Positions 24,249 to 33,554 of a DNA stretch of 64,000 nt are shown here, in pieces. The notes below the pieces were generated by a model. The model was not told where the DNA came from. It saw only the letters and a program-made list of their open reading frames with translations, and made no database searches. The DNA lies in assembly GCA_964420975.1 (NCBI GenBank), contig CAYQVH010000003.1, positions 62,001-126,000 of the forward strand, given 5' to 3'. The DNA comes from Accumulibacter sp964420975 (lineage in GTDB: Bacteria > Pseudomonadota > Gammaproteobacteria > Burkholderiales > Rhodocyclaceae). Within the stretch, counting starts at the first letter, position 1. Every line of letters begins with the position of its first letter. The translations under genes were made by a program, and so were the position numbers.

Positions 24249-25040
24249 TTAATCCGTCTTCAGCGCGCTGACGATCAGTTTGGCGGGTGTGCCACCGCTC
24301 TTCTCGCCCAAGCGGACCTGAACCGGACGCCCCGCCAGTTCTGCCGGCACGCCGTTATCGAAGGTCCGATAAAGTCCGGCGATCGAAACCAGTTCGGCGT
24401 CGAAGCGCGTACAGAAGATGCGGGCGTCCTCGGCTCCGCGTGCGCCGGCGAGCGCGCGGCCGCGTAGCGGCGCGTAGATGTGGATGCTGCCGTCGGCGAT
24501 GATCTCGGCACCGGCATTGACTGCGGCGAGCACCACCAGGTCGCTTCCTCGGGCGTAGACCTGCTGGCCAGAACGCAGTGGACGATCGACGAAAACCGTT
24601 GCCGCACGCGCGTCTGGAGGCGGCTCGTCGGGCGGCGGCGGGGGCTCGGCTACCGGCGTCTCGGGTACGGTTATCGTCGGCGTCGCCGGGCTGTCTGGCG
24701 TCAGCGCGCGTGCTGGACGCTCCAGCAAGGTCAGCGTTGGCAGGCCAGCGGCTGCCGCGCTCTGGAGAAGCTCGTCGCTGCCACCGCGGACGCCGATGAT
24801 ATTGAGGCCGTGCAGCTTGAACACATACTTGACACGATGCCAGTCAGCCTTGACAAGATCGCCCAGATGGGAGAGTTCAAGCAGCGCGGCGTCACCATCG
24901 AAGAACGAATCTTCACCGAACAACTCGGCGGCGGCGTTCGCCAGTTGCTCTGGCCGCAAGGAGTGCACAGTCACCGCCACCACTGGCAGCGTACTGCCCT
25001 TGAATTCAATCAACCGGATGGCGGACTTGGGTGGCGACAT
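24249..25040 (-). CDS. minC: Septum site-determining protein MinC
   Basis: 263 residues. The N-terminal FtsZ-inhibiting domain (about 1-105) is joined by a Pro-rich linker (about 118-145, PETPVAEPPPPPDEPPP) to the C-terminal beta-helix (VDRPLRSGQQVYARGSDLVV, GSIHIYAPLRGRALAG). MinC inhibits FtsZ assembly at the poles when recruited by MinD. First gene of minCDE. Confidence 0.95.
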   Translation of the reverse strand: MSPPKSAIRLIEFKGSTLPVVAVTVHSLRPEQLANAAAELFGEDSFFDGDAALLELSHLGDLVKADWHRVKYVFKLHGLNIIGVRGGSDELLQSAAAAGLPTLTLLERPARALTPDSPATPTITVPETPVAEPPPPPDEPPPDARAATVFVDRPLRSGQQVYARGSDLVVLAAVNAGAEIIADGSIHIYAPLRGRALAGARGAEDARIFCTRFDAELVSIAGLYRTFDNGVPAELAGRPVQVRLGEKSGGTPAKLIVSALKTD

Positions 25041-25154
25041 GGGGTTCCTGCGTATCGTGGCGAAAGACGGAAAGCGAAGTAGTCTAGCCGAATCGCTGGT
25101 GCGAGAGAAATCCTTCTCCGGGCTGGCGCGCCGATCGTCGTGTCGGGTGACCGA

Positions 25155-26306
25155 TCACCAGGCGCGCGCACCCCAGATCATGCGTCGCGCGACGAAGTGG
25201 CGTAGCGGTGGCAGCAGGTCGAGCGCTTGCAGGCCAAGGCCACGGGCGACGCGCAGTGGCGCCAGATCGTTGGAGAAGACGCGGACGATCGCGTCGGTAA
25301 ACGCGGCGCAGCCTTGCCGGTCGAGCCGGCGGCGGCGCGCGTACCCGGCCAGCATGGCGGGATCGCCGGCGTCGCCACACGGCTTGCCGAGCAGGGCATC
25401 GGCAAGCTCCCAGGCATCACGCAGACCGACGTTGAAGCCCTGACCCGAAACCGGATGCAAGCTTTGCGCCGCGTTTCCCAGCCAGACCTGGCGTGGCGCC
25501 GTGATTCGCTGCCGCAGGCGCAAGGCGAGAGGAAACGCGGACCGTGGTTGGCAAGCGACGAAGTCCATCTGGCCGCCAAAGCGTTGGCGCAAGGTGTTGA
25601 GAAAGGACTCATCGTCGAGCTGCAGCAGGGCGTCTGCCCGTGTGCTGGGCACTGAAAACACCAGCGAGTAGGCGTTGGCGAGCGGCAGCAGCGCCAGTGG
25701 CCCGTCCGGCGTGAAGCGTTCCCAGGCACGGTGTGCGGGAGCGGGTTGCGTTTGCACCTCGGTCACCAGTGCGTGCTGGTGATAGTCACGGACGACGATT
25801 CCGTCTTCGCCGGTCGGAGTGCCTTCGGCATGGACCACGAGTCGTGCGTTGACCCGTGTTGTCGTCTGCTCCGAAGTCAGGTTCAGGCTGATTCCGTTGG
25901 CCGTCGGTTGTAGCTCGGTCACGGCATACCCGTCGAGCCAGCACGGCTCACCGAGGCGGGTGTCGAGAGCGGCGGTCAGATCGCGGTAGCGCATGACGTA
26001 GCCGAGCGCCGGCAGAGCGTAGTCCGATCGGTCGATGATCGTCCGTCCGAACCCACCGCGTTGCGAAACGTGGATCGACTCGATCGCCGTCGCCGTTTCG
26101 TCGCGCCAAGCCGCCAGCGATTCCAGCAATTGCCGGCTGCCGTGCGACAGCGCCAGCGCTCGCGGATCGGCGGCCGACGCGCCGCGGCGGCGGCGATCGA
26201 CCAGCAACAGGCGGTAGGGGCCGCCGGCAAGGGCGATTGCCAGGGCCATGCCGACCGGGCCGGCGCCGATGATGACCAGGTCTACGGTCTCGGTCGCTTC
26301 ACTCAT
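25155..26306 (-). CDS. UbiH/UbiF/Coq6-family FAD-dependent monooxygenase
   Basis: 383 residues. FAD-binding Rossmann motif VIIGAGPVGMALAIALAG (about 11-28), the second FAD motif near the C-terminus in WLGNAAQSLHPVSGQGFNVG, and the family DG-type region. Members hydroxylate the ring of ubiquinone precursors at the membrane; which position this enzyme acts on is not clear, although gene order after pepP matches ubiH in many bacteria. It overlaps pepP by 8 bases in the amgK-murU-pepP-ubiH chain. Confidence 0.9.
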   Translation of the reverse strand: MSEATETVDLVIIGAGPVGMALAIALAGGPYRLLLVDRRRRGASAADPRALALSHGSRQLLESLAAWRDETATAIESIHVSQRGGFGRTIIDRSDYALPALGYVMRYRDLTAALDTRLGEPCWLDGYAVTELQPTANGISLNLTSEQTTTRVNARLVVHAEGTPTGEDGIVVRDYHQHALVTEVQTQPAPAHRAWERFTPDGPLALLPLANAYSLVFSVPSTRADALLQLDDESFLNTLRQRFGGQMDFVACQPRSAFPLALRLRQRITAPRQVWLGNAAQSLHPVSGQGFNVGLRDAWELADALLGKPCGDAGDPAMLAGYARRRRLDRQGCAAFTDAIVRVFSNDLAPLRVARGLGLQALDLLPPLRHFVARRMIWGARAW

Positions 26307-27606
26307 GGCGCATCACTTCTTCAATTTCGGCAACGCTGCGTGGCGCCGTGGTGTAGGCCAGGCAGCCCGCCGCGGTGACCAGGACGTCGTCTTCGATACG
26401 AATGCCCATGCCGTGCAGGTGCGTTGGCGTCGAGCCTCCGGGGCGGAAGTAGAGTCCCGGTTCGACGGTCAGCGTCATGCCTTCGGTCAGGGTGACCCAG
26501 TCGTCGCCGTCGGCGCCGGTCTTGTAGTCGCCGACGTCATGGACGTCGAGTCCCAGCCAGTGTCCGGTGCGGTGCATGAACCAGGGTTTATACGCTTGGC
26601 TTTCAATCGCTCCGTCAACGCTGCCGGAAAGCACCTTGAGGTCAATCAGTCCCTGGGTCAGAAGGCGCAAGGCCGCCTGATGGTAGTCACTGAAGCGCGC
26701 GCCGGGACGGATGGCAGCGATCGCTGCCTGCTGCGCGGCGAGTACGATCTCGTACACGTCGCGCTGTACGGCGCTGAATCGCCCGTTGACCGGAAAAGTG
26801 CGGGTGATGTCCGAGGCGTAGCCAGCCAGTTCGCAGCCGGCGTCGATCAGGACCAGCGAGTGTCCGGACAACAGCTTGTCGTTATCGACGTAGTGAAGGA
26901 TGCACGCGTTGGCGCCACCGGCGACGATCGGCGTGTAGGCGTGGCCTTGGGCGCCGCGCCGGCGAAACTCGTAGGTGAGTTCGGCTTCGAGTTCGTATTC
27001 GGCGATTCCCGGGCGACACGCGTGCATCGCCCGGGCGTGGGCGGCCGAGGCGATGTCGGCCGCTTGACGCATGAGTTCGATCTCGTGCCGGTCCTTGGTC
27101 AGTCGCATGCGATCGACGACCGCGCGCAGATCGCGGATTTCGACCGGTGCTCGCACCCCCGTGCGGTTCCGCTCGCGAACTGTGTTCAGCGCATCGCTGA
27201 TCTGCCGATCCCACTCCCGATCGTGGCCGAGCGAATGCCACAGAGTTGAGCGATTGGCGAGCAGATCCGGCAGCATCTGCGGCAGTTTGGCGATGGAATG
27301 CGCTTCATTGAACGCAAAGGCGGTTGCCGCGGCCTCGGGCCCGTAGCAGAACCCCTCCCAGATTTCCCGTGCTTCGTCCTTTTCGCGACAGAAGAGGATC
27401 GACTTCGGCTCGGCTCCACCAACGAGAACCATCGCTGCCTCGGGCTCAGGGAAGCCGCTCAGGTACCAGAAATAGCTGTCGAAGCGGTAGGGGTAATGGG
27501 CGTCGCGGTTGCGTACGCGTTCGGGTGCGGTCGGGAGGATGGCCACACCGTCGCCCAGCTGCGCGAGCAAGCGCTGGCGACGCACGACGAAAGGGTGTGA
27601 ACTCAT
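26299..27606 (-). CDS. pepP: Xaa-Pro aminopeptidase (aminopeptidase P)
   Basis: 435 residues, standard PepP size. An N-terminal domain (YRFDSYFWYLSGFPEPEAAM) precedes the pita-bread metallopeptidase with two metal ions: LVLIDAGCELAGYASDITRT (ligand aspartates), the histidine in HRTGHWLGLDVHDVG, and glutamates in EGMTLTVEPGLYF and GIRIEDDVLV. It removes N-terminal residues preceding proline. It overlaps murU by 4 bases (ATGA) and ubiH by 8, so translational coupling is likely. Confidence 0.95.
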   Translation of the reverse strand: MSSHPFVVRRQRLLAQLGDGVAILPTAPERVRNRDAHYPYRFDSYFWYLSGFPEPEAAMVLVGGAEPKSILFCREKDEAREIWEGFCYGPEAAATAFAFNEAHSIAKLPQMLPDLLANRSTLWHSLGHDREWDRQISDALNTVRERNRTGVRAPVEIRDLRAVVDRMRLTKDRHEIELMRQAADIASAAHARAMHACRPGIAEYELEAELTYEFRRRGAQGHAYTPIVAGGANACILHYVDNDKLLSGHSLVLIDAGCELAGYASDITRTFPVNGRFSAVQRDVYEIVLAAQQAAIAAIRPGARFSDYHQAALRLLTQGLIDLKVLSGSVDGAIESQAYKPWFMHRTGHWLGLDVHDVGDYKTGADGDDWVTLTEGMTLTVEPGLYFRPGGSTPTHLHGMGIRIEDDVLVTAAGCLAYTTAPRSVAEIEEVMRHE

Positions 27607-28289
27607 GCCGGGGGCGCCAGTTGACGATCCAGTTCGGACAAGCGTTCGGGGGTCCCGACGTCCACCCAGCGTCCGGAGTGACGCTCACCACTGACGTGAC
27701 CACGGTCGATCGCGTCTTCGAGCAATGGGCGCAGCTTGATTCGGGTGCCGACCGGGAGGGAACGAAAAAGGCCCGGGTCAAACACGGCTATCCCGGAGTA
27801 GGTGAGGGCGGCACCCGTCGAATTCCGACCCACTGTGTCGCCGTCGAGGCGGAAGTCACCACCCGGGTGATGCGACGGATTGTCGACCAGTATCAGGTGT
27901 GCGCGCCGCTGGCCGAGGCGGCCGGCAATCTCCGCGGCCCGTGCCACGTCCCAGTCACACCAGACGTCGCTGCTGATGACGAGGAACGGATCGTCGTTGA
28001 GCAAGGGCAGGGCGGCGGCGATGCCGCCGGCGGTCTCCAATGCCCCGTCTGGCTCGGGCGAGTAGCGGATGCGCAGCCCAAAGGCGCTGCCGTCACCGAG
28101 CGCGCCAACGATCTGCGCACCGAGATGAGCGTGATTGATCACCACGTCGTGCCAGCCGGCAGCGGCCAGCCGTTCCAGATGCCAGGCGATCAACGATCGA
28201 CCACCGACTCGCAACAAGGGCTTGGGCGTCTTGTCGGTCAGTGGTCGCAGGCGTTCGCCGCGGCCGGCGGCGAGCAGCATCGCTTTCAT
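27603..28289 (-). CDS. murU: MurNAc-1-phosphate uridylyltransferase
   Basis: 228-residue nucleotidyltransferase. MLLAAGRGERLRPLTDKTPK is the sugar-nucleotidyltransferase start (GRGxR with lysine), followed by VISSDVWCDWD for metal binding. MurU makes UDP-MurNAc from MurNAc-1-phosphate in cell-wall recycling that bypasses de novo MurA/MurB. Function is called from the pairing with amgK, whose stop overlaps this start by one base. Confidence 0.88.
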   Translation of the reverse strand: MKAMLLAAGRGERLRPLTDKTPKPLLRVGGRSLIAWHLERLAAAGWHDVVINHAHLGAQIVGALGDGSAFGLRIRYSPEPDGALETAGGIAAALPLLNDDPFLVISSDVWCDWDVARAAEIAGRLGQRRAHLILVDNPSHHPGGDFRLDGDTVGRNSTGAALTYSGIAVFDPGLFRSLPVGTRIKLRPLLEDAIDRGHVSGERHSGRWVDVGTPERLSELDRQLAPPA

Positions 28290-29320
28290 CAGAAGGTGAG
28301 TCCGACGCTCGGCTGGCGTGCTTCGAGACCGTCCAGCAGTCTGGCGAGCGGGCGAAGTTCACGGTAGCGCTCGCACGTACGGCAGAGATAGGTCCTCACC
28401 CGCGGCATGTCGGCCAGGTAGCTGTCCTTGCCGTCGCGGTGATAGAGGCGGGCAAAGATGCCGAGCACCTTCAGTTGGCGTTGAACGCCCATCCATTCGT
28501 AATCGCGATAGAAGTCGTGGAAATCCGGTGCGACGGGCAAGCCCGCGTTGCGGGCCGCCTCCCAGTAACGGATCACGAAGTCGAGCTCCTGCTCTTCTGG
28601 CCAAGCAATGTACGCGTCACGGTAGAGCGAGACTAAGTCGTAGGTCAACGGGCCGAAAACGGCGTCCTGGAAGTCGAGAACGCCTGGAGCGCTCGGAAAA
28701 CTCGCTGCTTCGCCGCGGCCGACCATCAGATTGCGCGAGTGGTAGTCGCGGTGGACGAAGACCTGCGGTTGCGCCAGGTTGTTGGCGAGAATCGCGTTGA
28801 ACGTCGCGTCCAGCAGGTCGCGCTGACGCGGGTCGAGCGCCACGCCCAGGTGGCGGGCGAGATACCAGTCGGGAAACAAGGCCAACTCACGCGCCAGGAG
28901 TGGGCGATCATACTCGGGAAGGATCCCGGGGCGGCTGGCCAGCTGAATGGCCAGCAACGCCTGGTTGGCGTCGCCATAGAGCCGGCTTGCCGCCCCACCG
29001 GTGCAGAGGGCTTGCAGATAGGTGGTGGTGCCAAGGTCGCTGAGGAGCAGAAATCCCTGCTCGAGGTCGTGTGCCAAAATCTGCGGAACGTGCACACCGG
29101 CGGTGGCAAACAGCGTGGCGACCTTGAGGAAGGGACGGCAGTCTTCCTTGTCTGGTGGCGCATCCATCACGATGCCGGTCCCGCCGTCCGGGAGGAGGAC
29201 GCGAAAATAGCGTCTGAAACTCGCATCCGCGGACGCCGGTTCGATCGCGACGTCTTGCTCGGGACAGCGTGGGGCCAACGTTCGCTGGACCCAGGCACGC
29301 AGAAGGGTGCTGCGCGGCAT
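28289..29320 (-). CDS. amgK: Anomeric MurNAc/GlcNAc kinase
   Basis: 343-residue aminoglycoside-phosphotransferase-fold kinase. Catalytic loop VFVHRDYHSRNLMVG (about 195-209) and the metal DFQDAVFGPLTYDL segment are clear; the N-terminal lobe includes SFRRYFRVLLPDGGTGIVMD. AmgK phosphorylates the anomeric carbon of MurNAc, feeding MurU. The ATG follows an AAGGAG site. First gene of the amgK-murU-pepP-ubiH run, divergent from lptD. Confidence 0.9.
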   Translation of the reverse strand: MPRSTLLRAWVQRTLAPRCPEQDVAIEPASADASFRRYFRVLLPDGGTGIVMDAPPDKEDCRPFLKVATLFATAGVHVPQILAHDLEQGFLLLSDLGTTTYLQALCTGGAASRLYGDANQALLAIQLASRPGILPEYDRPLLARELALFPDWYLARHLGVALDPRQRDLLDATFNAILANNLAQPQVFVHRDYHSRNLMVGRGEAASFPSAPGVLDFQDAVFGPLTYDLVSLYRDAYIAWPEEQELDFVIRYWEAARNAGLPVAPDFHDFYRDYEWMGVQRQLKVLGIFARLYHRDGKDSYLADMPRVRTYLCRTCERYRELRPLARLLDGLEARQPSVGLTF

Positions 29321-29342
29321 GCCGCTTCTCCTTGGGTGATGG

Positions 29343-29351
29343 TGCTAGAAT
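29343..29351 (+). promoter_or_regulatory. Candidate lptD promoter (extended -10)
   Basis: TAGAAT at 29346-29351 preceded by TG at 29343-29344, in the 111-base gap between amgK and lptD. It would give a leader of about 75 bases. No good -35 box. On the other strand a TAAAAT at 29358-29363 could serve amgK. Confidence 0.4.
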
Positions 29352-29431
29352 GGCACGATTTTACCATCCGCTTGCTGGCCATCCGCCGCCAAGACGCGCC
29401 CGCCCCTTCACCTGTTGCCACCGCTTACCGA

Positions 29432-32242
29432 ATGAAGTGTCCCTTCCGGCCACGGCCGTTGACCCTGCTGCTCTGTTGCGCCGGCGCGTTTTCCGGGGGC
29501 ATCGCGGGACAGGCCAGCGGTCAGGTCGCGGTGCCGTTTCGCGTCGACCCAGCCCTGCTTGGACTGCCGCCACTCAAGGTTCCCGCGCCGGTAGCGCGAC
29601 CGGCGGCCGAGGCGAGGCCGGTCGAAGAGGCGGTCGTCGAGTCGCGGCCACTGTCGGCGCCAGCTACGGCGCCGTCGGTCGCCCCGGCACGTGAAGGGGC
29701 TGCCGCGAAGCCTGCCTCTTCTCCCTCTGCCGTGACGAGCGCCGCGACGGTTGTCGCCAGTGCTCCGAGCGCTACCGCGCAGCCACCATCGCCGGCGCCT
29801 GCGGATCAGCTGCCACGTCTCGTTGCCCCGCCAGTGAGCGACAGTGATGACCAAGGCTTACTGCCGCCTGGGCCGCCGTTGGCGCTGCAACTGGCGAAGG
29901 CGATGGTGCCACCGCCGAAGGACCTCGATTCGCCGCGACCGGCGTTCGTCAGCGCGCTGCGCCTGTCTGGCGTCGTCGACCGCGAGGTCGTCGCCGAGGG
30001 GGACGCCGAAGTCCGTAAGGTGGGTACGGTGCTGACCGGCGATCGCATTACTTACTCCCCGGTCGAAGACGAAGTGGAAGCCTTGGGTAACGTGCGCTTG
30101 CAGCAAGGTGACGACGTAATTTCGGGTCCGCGCATGCGTCTCAAGATCGACGATCAGGTCGGTTTCGTCGATCAGGCGTCGTATTTTGTGAAGCGTCAGG
30201 CGGCAACGCCGAGCGGCCAGGTCGATGCGCGCGGAGCCCTGGCCGAGGCGGCCAGCGAAGACACGACCGGTTTTGCCGCACCGCGAAAGCTCGACATCAA
30301 GCCTGGCCAGACCAAAATCAAGCGACAGAAACTAGCGCAGGAAGTGACCGAGGCGCGTGGAGATGCGCAGCGCGTCGACTTCGAGGGTGAGAATCACTAT
30401 CGCCTGACCGAGAGCACTTTCACCACCTGCAAGCCGGGCAACGACGACTGGTACTTGCGCGCTCATGAGGTTCGACTCGACTACGATACCGACGTCGGTA
30501 CCGCCGAGGACGCCAGCGTCCATTTTCTCGGAGTGCCGATCTTTTATTCGCCGTGGGTGAGCTTTGCCCTCAACAACGAACGCAAGTCCGGGTTCTTGAC
30601 GCCTTCCTATGGGACCACCAGCGACAGCGGTGCCGAAATCTCGGTGCCGTATTACTGGAACATCGCGCCCAACATGGACGCGACCTTCGAGCCGCGAATT
30701 CTCACCAAGCGCGGCATCCAGCTGGGCACCGAGTTTCGCTACCTGAATTCGGCGTTTGGCGGCACCTACCGGGGCACCGACGTCTTCGAGTACCTGCCGA
30801 ATGACCGTGAGGCGAATCGGGACCGCTGGGGAGTCGCGCTGAGCCACGTCCAGACGACCAACAGTGGCTTTTCCGGGACCTTCAATTACAACCGGGTGTC
30901 AGATAACGACTACTACACCGATTTGTCGAGTCAGATCACGAGCACGTCGAAGACCCAGCTCTTGCAGCAAGGACTGCTATCTTATGGTGGCGCCGGTTGG
31001 TGGAACGCGAGTCTCAATCTGCAGACCTACCAGACGCTACAGCCCGATCCGCAGAACCCGGTCAGCAAACCGTATCGCCTGTTGCCGCAGGTAACGTTCA
31101 ATGCGCGGCAGCCCGATTTCTTCCTCACCGACAGCGCCTTGTTCGGTCAGTACACGTCTTTCGTCAGCCCGGACCAGAGCAAGGTCGAAGGGCGGCGCCT
31201 GGTAGTGCAGCCGCAAGTATCGCTGCCTTTCGTCACACCCGGCTGGTACGTTATTCCGCGGGTGGGGGTCAACGTCACGCACTACTCGTTGTCCGATCCG
31301 TCGCCGGTGAGTGTGCTGCCCGGTTCGATCAGTCGTACGTTGCCGATTTTCAGCGTCGACTCGGGTCTCACCTTCGAACGTGCCAGCCACTGGTTTGGCC
31401 GTGACTACACGCAAACGCTCGAACCACGCGTCTTCTATCTGAACATCCCCTACAAGAACCAGAACGACATCCCCATCTTTGATACGGCCCTCGCCGACTT
31501 CAACTTTGCACAGATTTTTGCCGACAATCAGTTCTCGGGCTGGGACCGCATCAACAACGCCAACCAGGTGACGACGGCACTCTCGTCGCGCCTGATCGAT
31601 CCGCGTAACGGTACCGAGATCATGCGCGGCATGATCGGCCAGATTTTCTACTTCACCAACGATAAGGTCGCCTTACCGGGGGCCTCGCTGCGCAAGTGGG
31701 ACAAGTCGGACTTTCTGGCGGCTTTCAGCGGTCAGATCTTCCCCAAGGTCTACGCCGACGCTGCCCTGCAGTACGATCTGGGCGACCAGGAGTTCCAGCG
31801 CTACGCGATCGGCGCGCGCTACGTGCCTGGCCCAGGAAAGGTTCTCAACGCTTCCTACCGCTATAACGCCGACGCGGCGACGCCGATCAACGAGATTGAC
31901 GTTTCCGCCCAGTGGCCGATCAGCGGCCGGTGGCAAGCGGTTGGCCGCTACACCTACGCCTTGAAGAACGACAATCCGAGCACCAGCACCACGACGTCGA
32001 CGGGCGGAACGCCCGTCGAGGTGATCGGTGGCCTCGAATACAACGCCGGCTGCTGGGCGCTGCGCGCGGTCGGGCATCGTATTCAGACGACGCAGGCGGA
32101 CTCGGTGACGCAGTTCTTCATTCAGCTCGAGTTGAATGATTTTGCGCGCATTGGCTCAAATCCACTGAGTGTCCTTCAGCGCCGAATTCCTGGCTACAGC
32201 ATCGCGCGTCCGATGACTGATCAGGGCCTTTCCGAACAGTAA
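29432..32242 (+). CDS. lptD: LPS assembly outer-membrane protein LptD
   Basis: About 936 residues, longer than E. coli LptD (784). It inserts LPS into the outer leaflet with LptE. Signal peptide at 1-32 (LTLLLCCAGAFSGGIAGQAS). Residues about 45-155 are an Ala/Pro-rich low-complexity segment, which explains the extra length. The LptA/OstA-like beta-jellyroll lies at about 185-330 (GDRITYSPVEDEVEALGNVR) and the 26-stranded barrel follows, ending in LELNDFARIG. Only two cysteines remain after export, in STFTTCKPG and NAGCWALR; E. coli uses four. I chose the ATG at 29432 because it starts the signal peptide. First gene of lptD-surA-pdxA-rsmA. Confidence 0.95.
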   Translation: MKCPFRPRPLTLLLCCAGAFSGGIAGQASGQVAVPFRVDPALLGLPPLKVPAPVARPAAEARPVEEAVVESRPLSAPATAPSVAPAREGAAAKPASSPSAVTSAATVVASAPSATAQPPSPAPADQLPRLVAPPVSDSDDQGLLPPGPPLALQLAKAMVPPPKDLDSPRPAFVSALRLSGVVDREVVAEGDAEVRKVGTVLTGDRITYSPVEDEVEALGNVRLQQGDDVISGPRMRLKIDDQVGFVDQASYFVKRQAATPSGQVDARGALAEAASEDTTGFAAPRKLDIKPGQTKIKRQKLAQEVTEARGDAQRVDFEGENHYRLTESTFTTCKPGNDDWYLRAHEVRLDYDTDVGTAEDASVHFLGVPIFYSPWVSFALNNERKSGFLTPSYGTTSDSGAEISVPYYWNIAPNMDATFEPRILTKRGIQLGTEFRYLNSAFGGTYRGTDVFEYLPNDREANRDRWGVALSHVQTTNSGFSGTFNYNRVSDNDYYTDLSSQITSTSKTQLLQQGLLSYGGAGWWNASLNLQTYQTLQPDPQNPVSKPYRLLPQVTFNARQPDFFLTDSALFGQYTSFVSPDQSKVEGRRLVVQPQVSLPFVTPGWYVIPRVGVNVTHYSLSDPSPVSVLPGSISRTLPIFSVDSGLTFERASHWFGRDYTQTLEPRVFYLNIPYKNQNDIPIFDTALADFNFAQIFADNQFSGWDRINNANQVTTALSSRLIDPRNGTEIMRGMIGQIFYFTNDKVALPGASLRKWDKSDFLAAFSGQIFPKVYADAALQYDLGDQEFQRYAIGARYVPGPGKVLNASYRYNADAATPINEIDVSAQWPISGRWQAVGRYTYALKNDNPSTSTTTSTGGTPVEVIGGLEYNAGCWALRAVGHRIQTTQADSVTQFFIQLELNDFARIGSNPLSVLQRRIPGYSIARPMTDQGLSEQ

Positions 32243-32246
32243 CCGT

Positions 32247-33554
32247 ATGCTGATGCGCTGCGTCTGCTTCCTCCTCGCCTGCTGGCTGTCGTCTGTCGCC
32301 GTTGCTCAAACCCCGGCGCGGCGAACCGGGCCACCGATTCCGGTCGATCGTATCGTTGCCGTTGTCAATGATGAGGTGATCACGATGCATGAACTGCGCT
32401 TTCGGCTCGACGCCGCCTTGGCGCAGTTGCAGCGGCAGGGAACGCAGTTGCCGCCGCGTGATGTCCTCGAACGTCAGATGCTCGAGCGCTTGGTGATCGA
32501 CAAGGTACAACTGCAACTGGCGCGCGATATGGGCGTGCGCGTCGACGACGCGCAGTTGGAACAGGCGCTGCAGCGCATTGCTGCCAGTAACCAACTCTCG
32601 CTGGCGCAGTTTCGCGCGGCGCTGGAGAAGGACCAGATTCCGTTTGCCAGCTTCCGCGAAGAGATACGCGCCGAAATGACGATCGCCCGGGTGCGCGAAC
32701 GCGAGGTGGAAAGCCGAATCTTTATTTCCGAGGGGGAGATCGACAACTACCTGGCGGCGGCGTTGCATGCCGGTGGCGGCGAGGAATTCCAGCTGGCGCA
32801 CATCCTGTTGCGCGCTCCCGAGTCGGCGACCCCGGAACAGATCCAGAAGCTGCGTGCGAAGGCTGAGCAGATACTCGATCGTTTACGCAAGGGTGAGGAT
32901 TTTACCCAACTCGCCGCAGCGTACTCGGACGCGCCCGATGGACTTAAAGGTGGCAATCTCGGTTGGCGTTCGCTCGACCGGTTGCCGCCGCTGTTCGCCG
33001 AGGCGGCTGCTGCGCTGAAGGTGGGCGAGGTGTCACCCGCGCTGCGCAGTTCAAATGGGTTTCATCTGATCAAGCTGGTCGCCAAACGCGGGGGAGTGAC
33101 GACGACAGCCGTGCAGCAGACGCACGCTCGGCATATTCTGATCAAGGTGAACGAGCTGGTTTCCGAGCCGGAAGCTAAACACAAGGTGGAAAGTCTGCGC
33201 GAACGAATCAAACACGGCGAGAACTTTGCCGAACTCGCCAAGCTCTTCTCTCAAGATGGGTCGGCGACGAAAGGCGGCGACCTCGGCTGGATTTACCCGG
33301 GTGACACCGTCCCCGAGTTCGAGCGTGCGATGAACCAGCTCGCACCCGGCGAACTGAGTCCGCCCGTGCAGTCGTCTTTCGGCTTTCATCTGATCGAAGT
33401 GCTTGAACGCAAGGTGCAGGATGTTTCGAGCGATCGCCAGCGCGCCGCGGCGCGGCAGATCCTGCGCGAGCGCAAGCGCGATGAAGCGTATCAGGATTGG
33501 CTGCGGCAGGCCCGGGATCGCGCCTACGTCGAGCTGCGGCTGGAGGAGCGTTGA
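32247..33554 (+). CDS. surA: Periplasmic chaperone / peptidyl-prolyl isomerase SurA
   Basis: 435 residues. Signal peptide (VCFLLACWLSSVAVAQ), N-terminal SurA chaperone domain (VDRIVAVVNDEVITMHELRF, about 30-170), two parvulin domains (about 175-275 with FQLAHILLRAPESATPEQIQ and about 285-390 with HARHILIKVNELVSEPEAKH) and a C-terminal helix. It escorts outer-membrane proteins, including LptD, to the BAM complex. It begins 4 bases after lptD. Confidence 0.96.
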   Translation: MLMRCVCFLLACWLSSVAVAQTPARRTGPPIPVDRIVAVVNDEVITMHELRFRLDAALAQLQRQGTQLPPRDVLERQMLERLVIDKVQLQLARDMGVRVDDAQLEQALQRIAASNQLSLAQFRAALEKDQIPFASFREEIRAEMTIARVREREVESRIFISEGEIDNYLAAALHAGGGEEFQLAHILLRAPESATPEQIQKLRAKAEQILDRLRKGEDFTQLAAAYSDAPDGLKGGNLGWRSLDRLPPLFAEAAAALKVGEVSPALRSSNGFHLIKLVAKRGGVTTTAVQQTHARHILIKVNELVSEPEAKHKVESLRERIKHGENFAELAKLFSQDGSATKGGDLGWIYPGDTVPEFERAMNQLAPGELSPPVQSSFGFHLIEVLERKVQDVSSDRQRAAARQILRERKRDEAYQDWLRQARDRAYVELRLEER

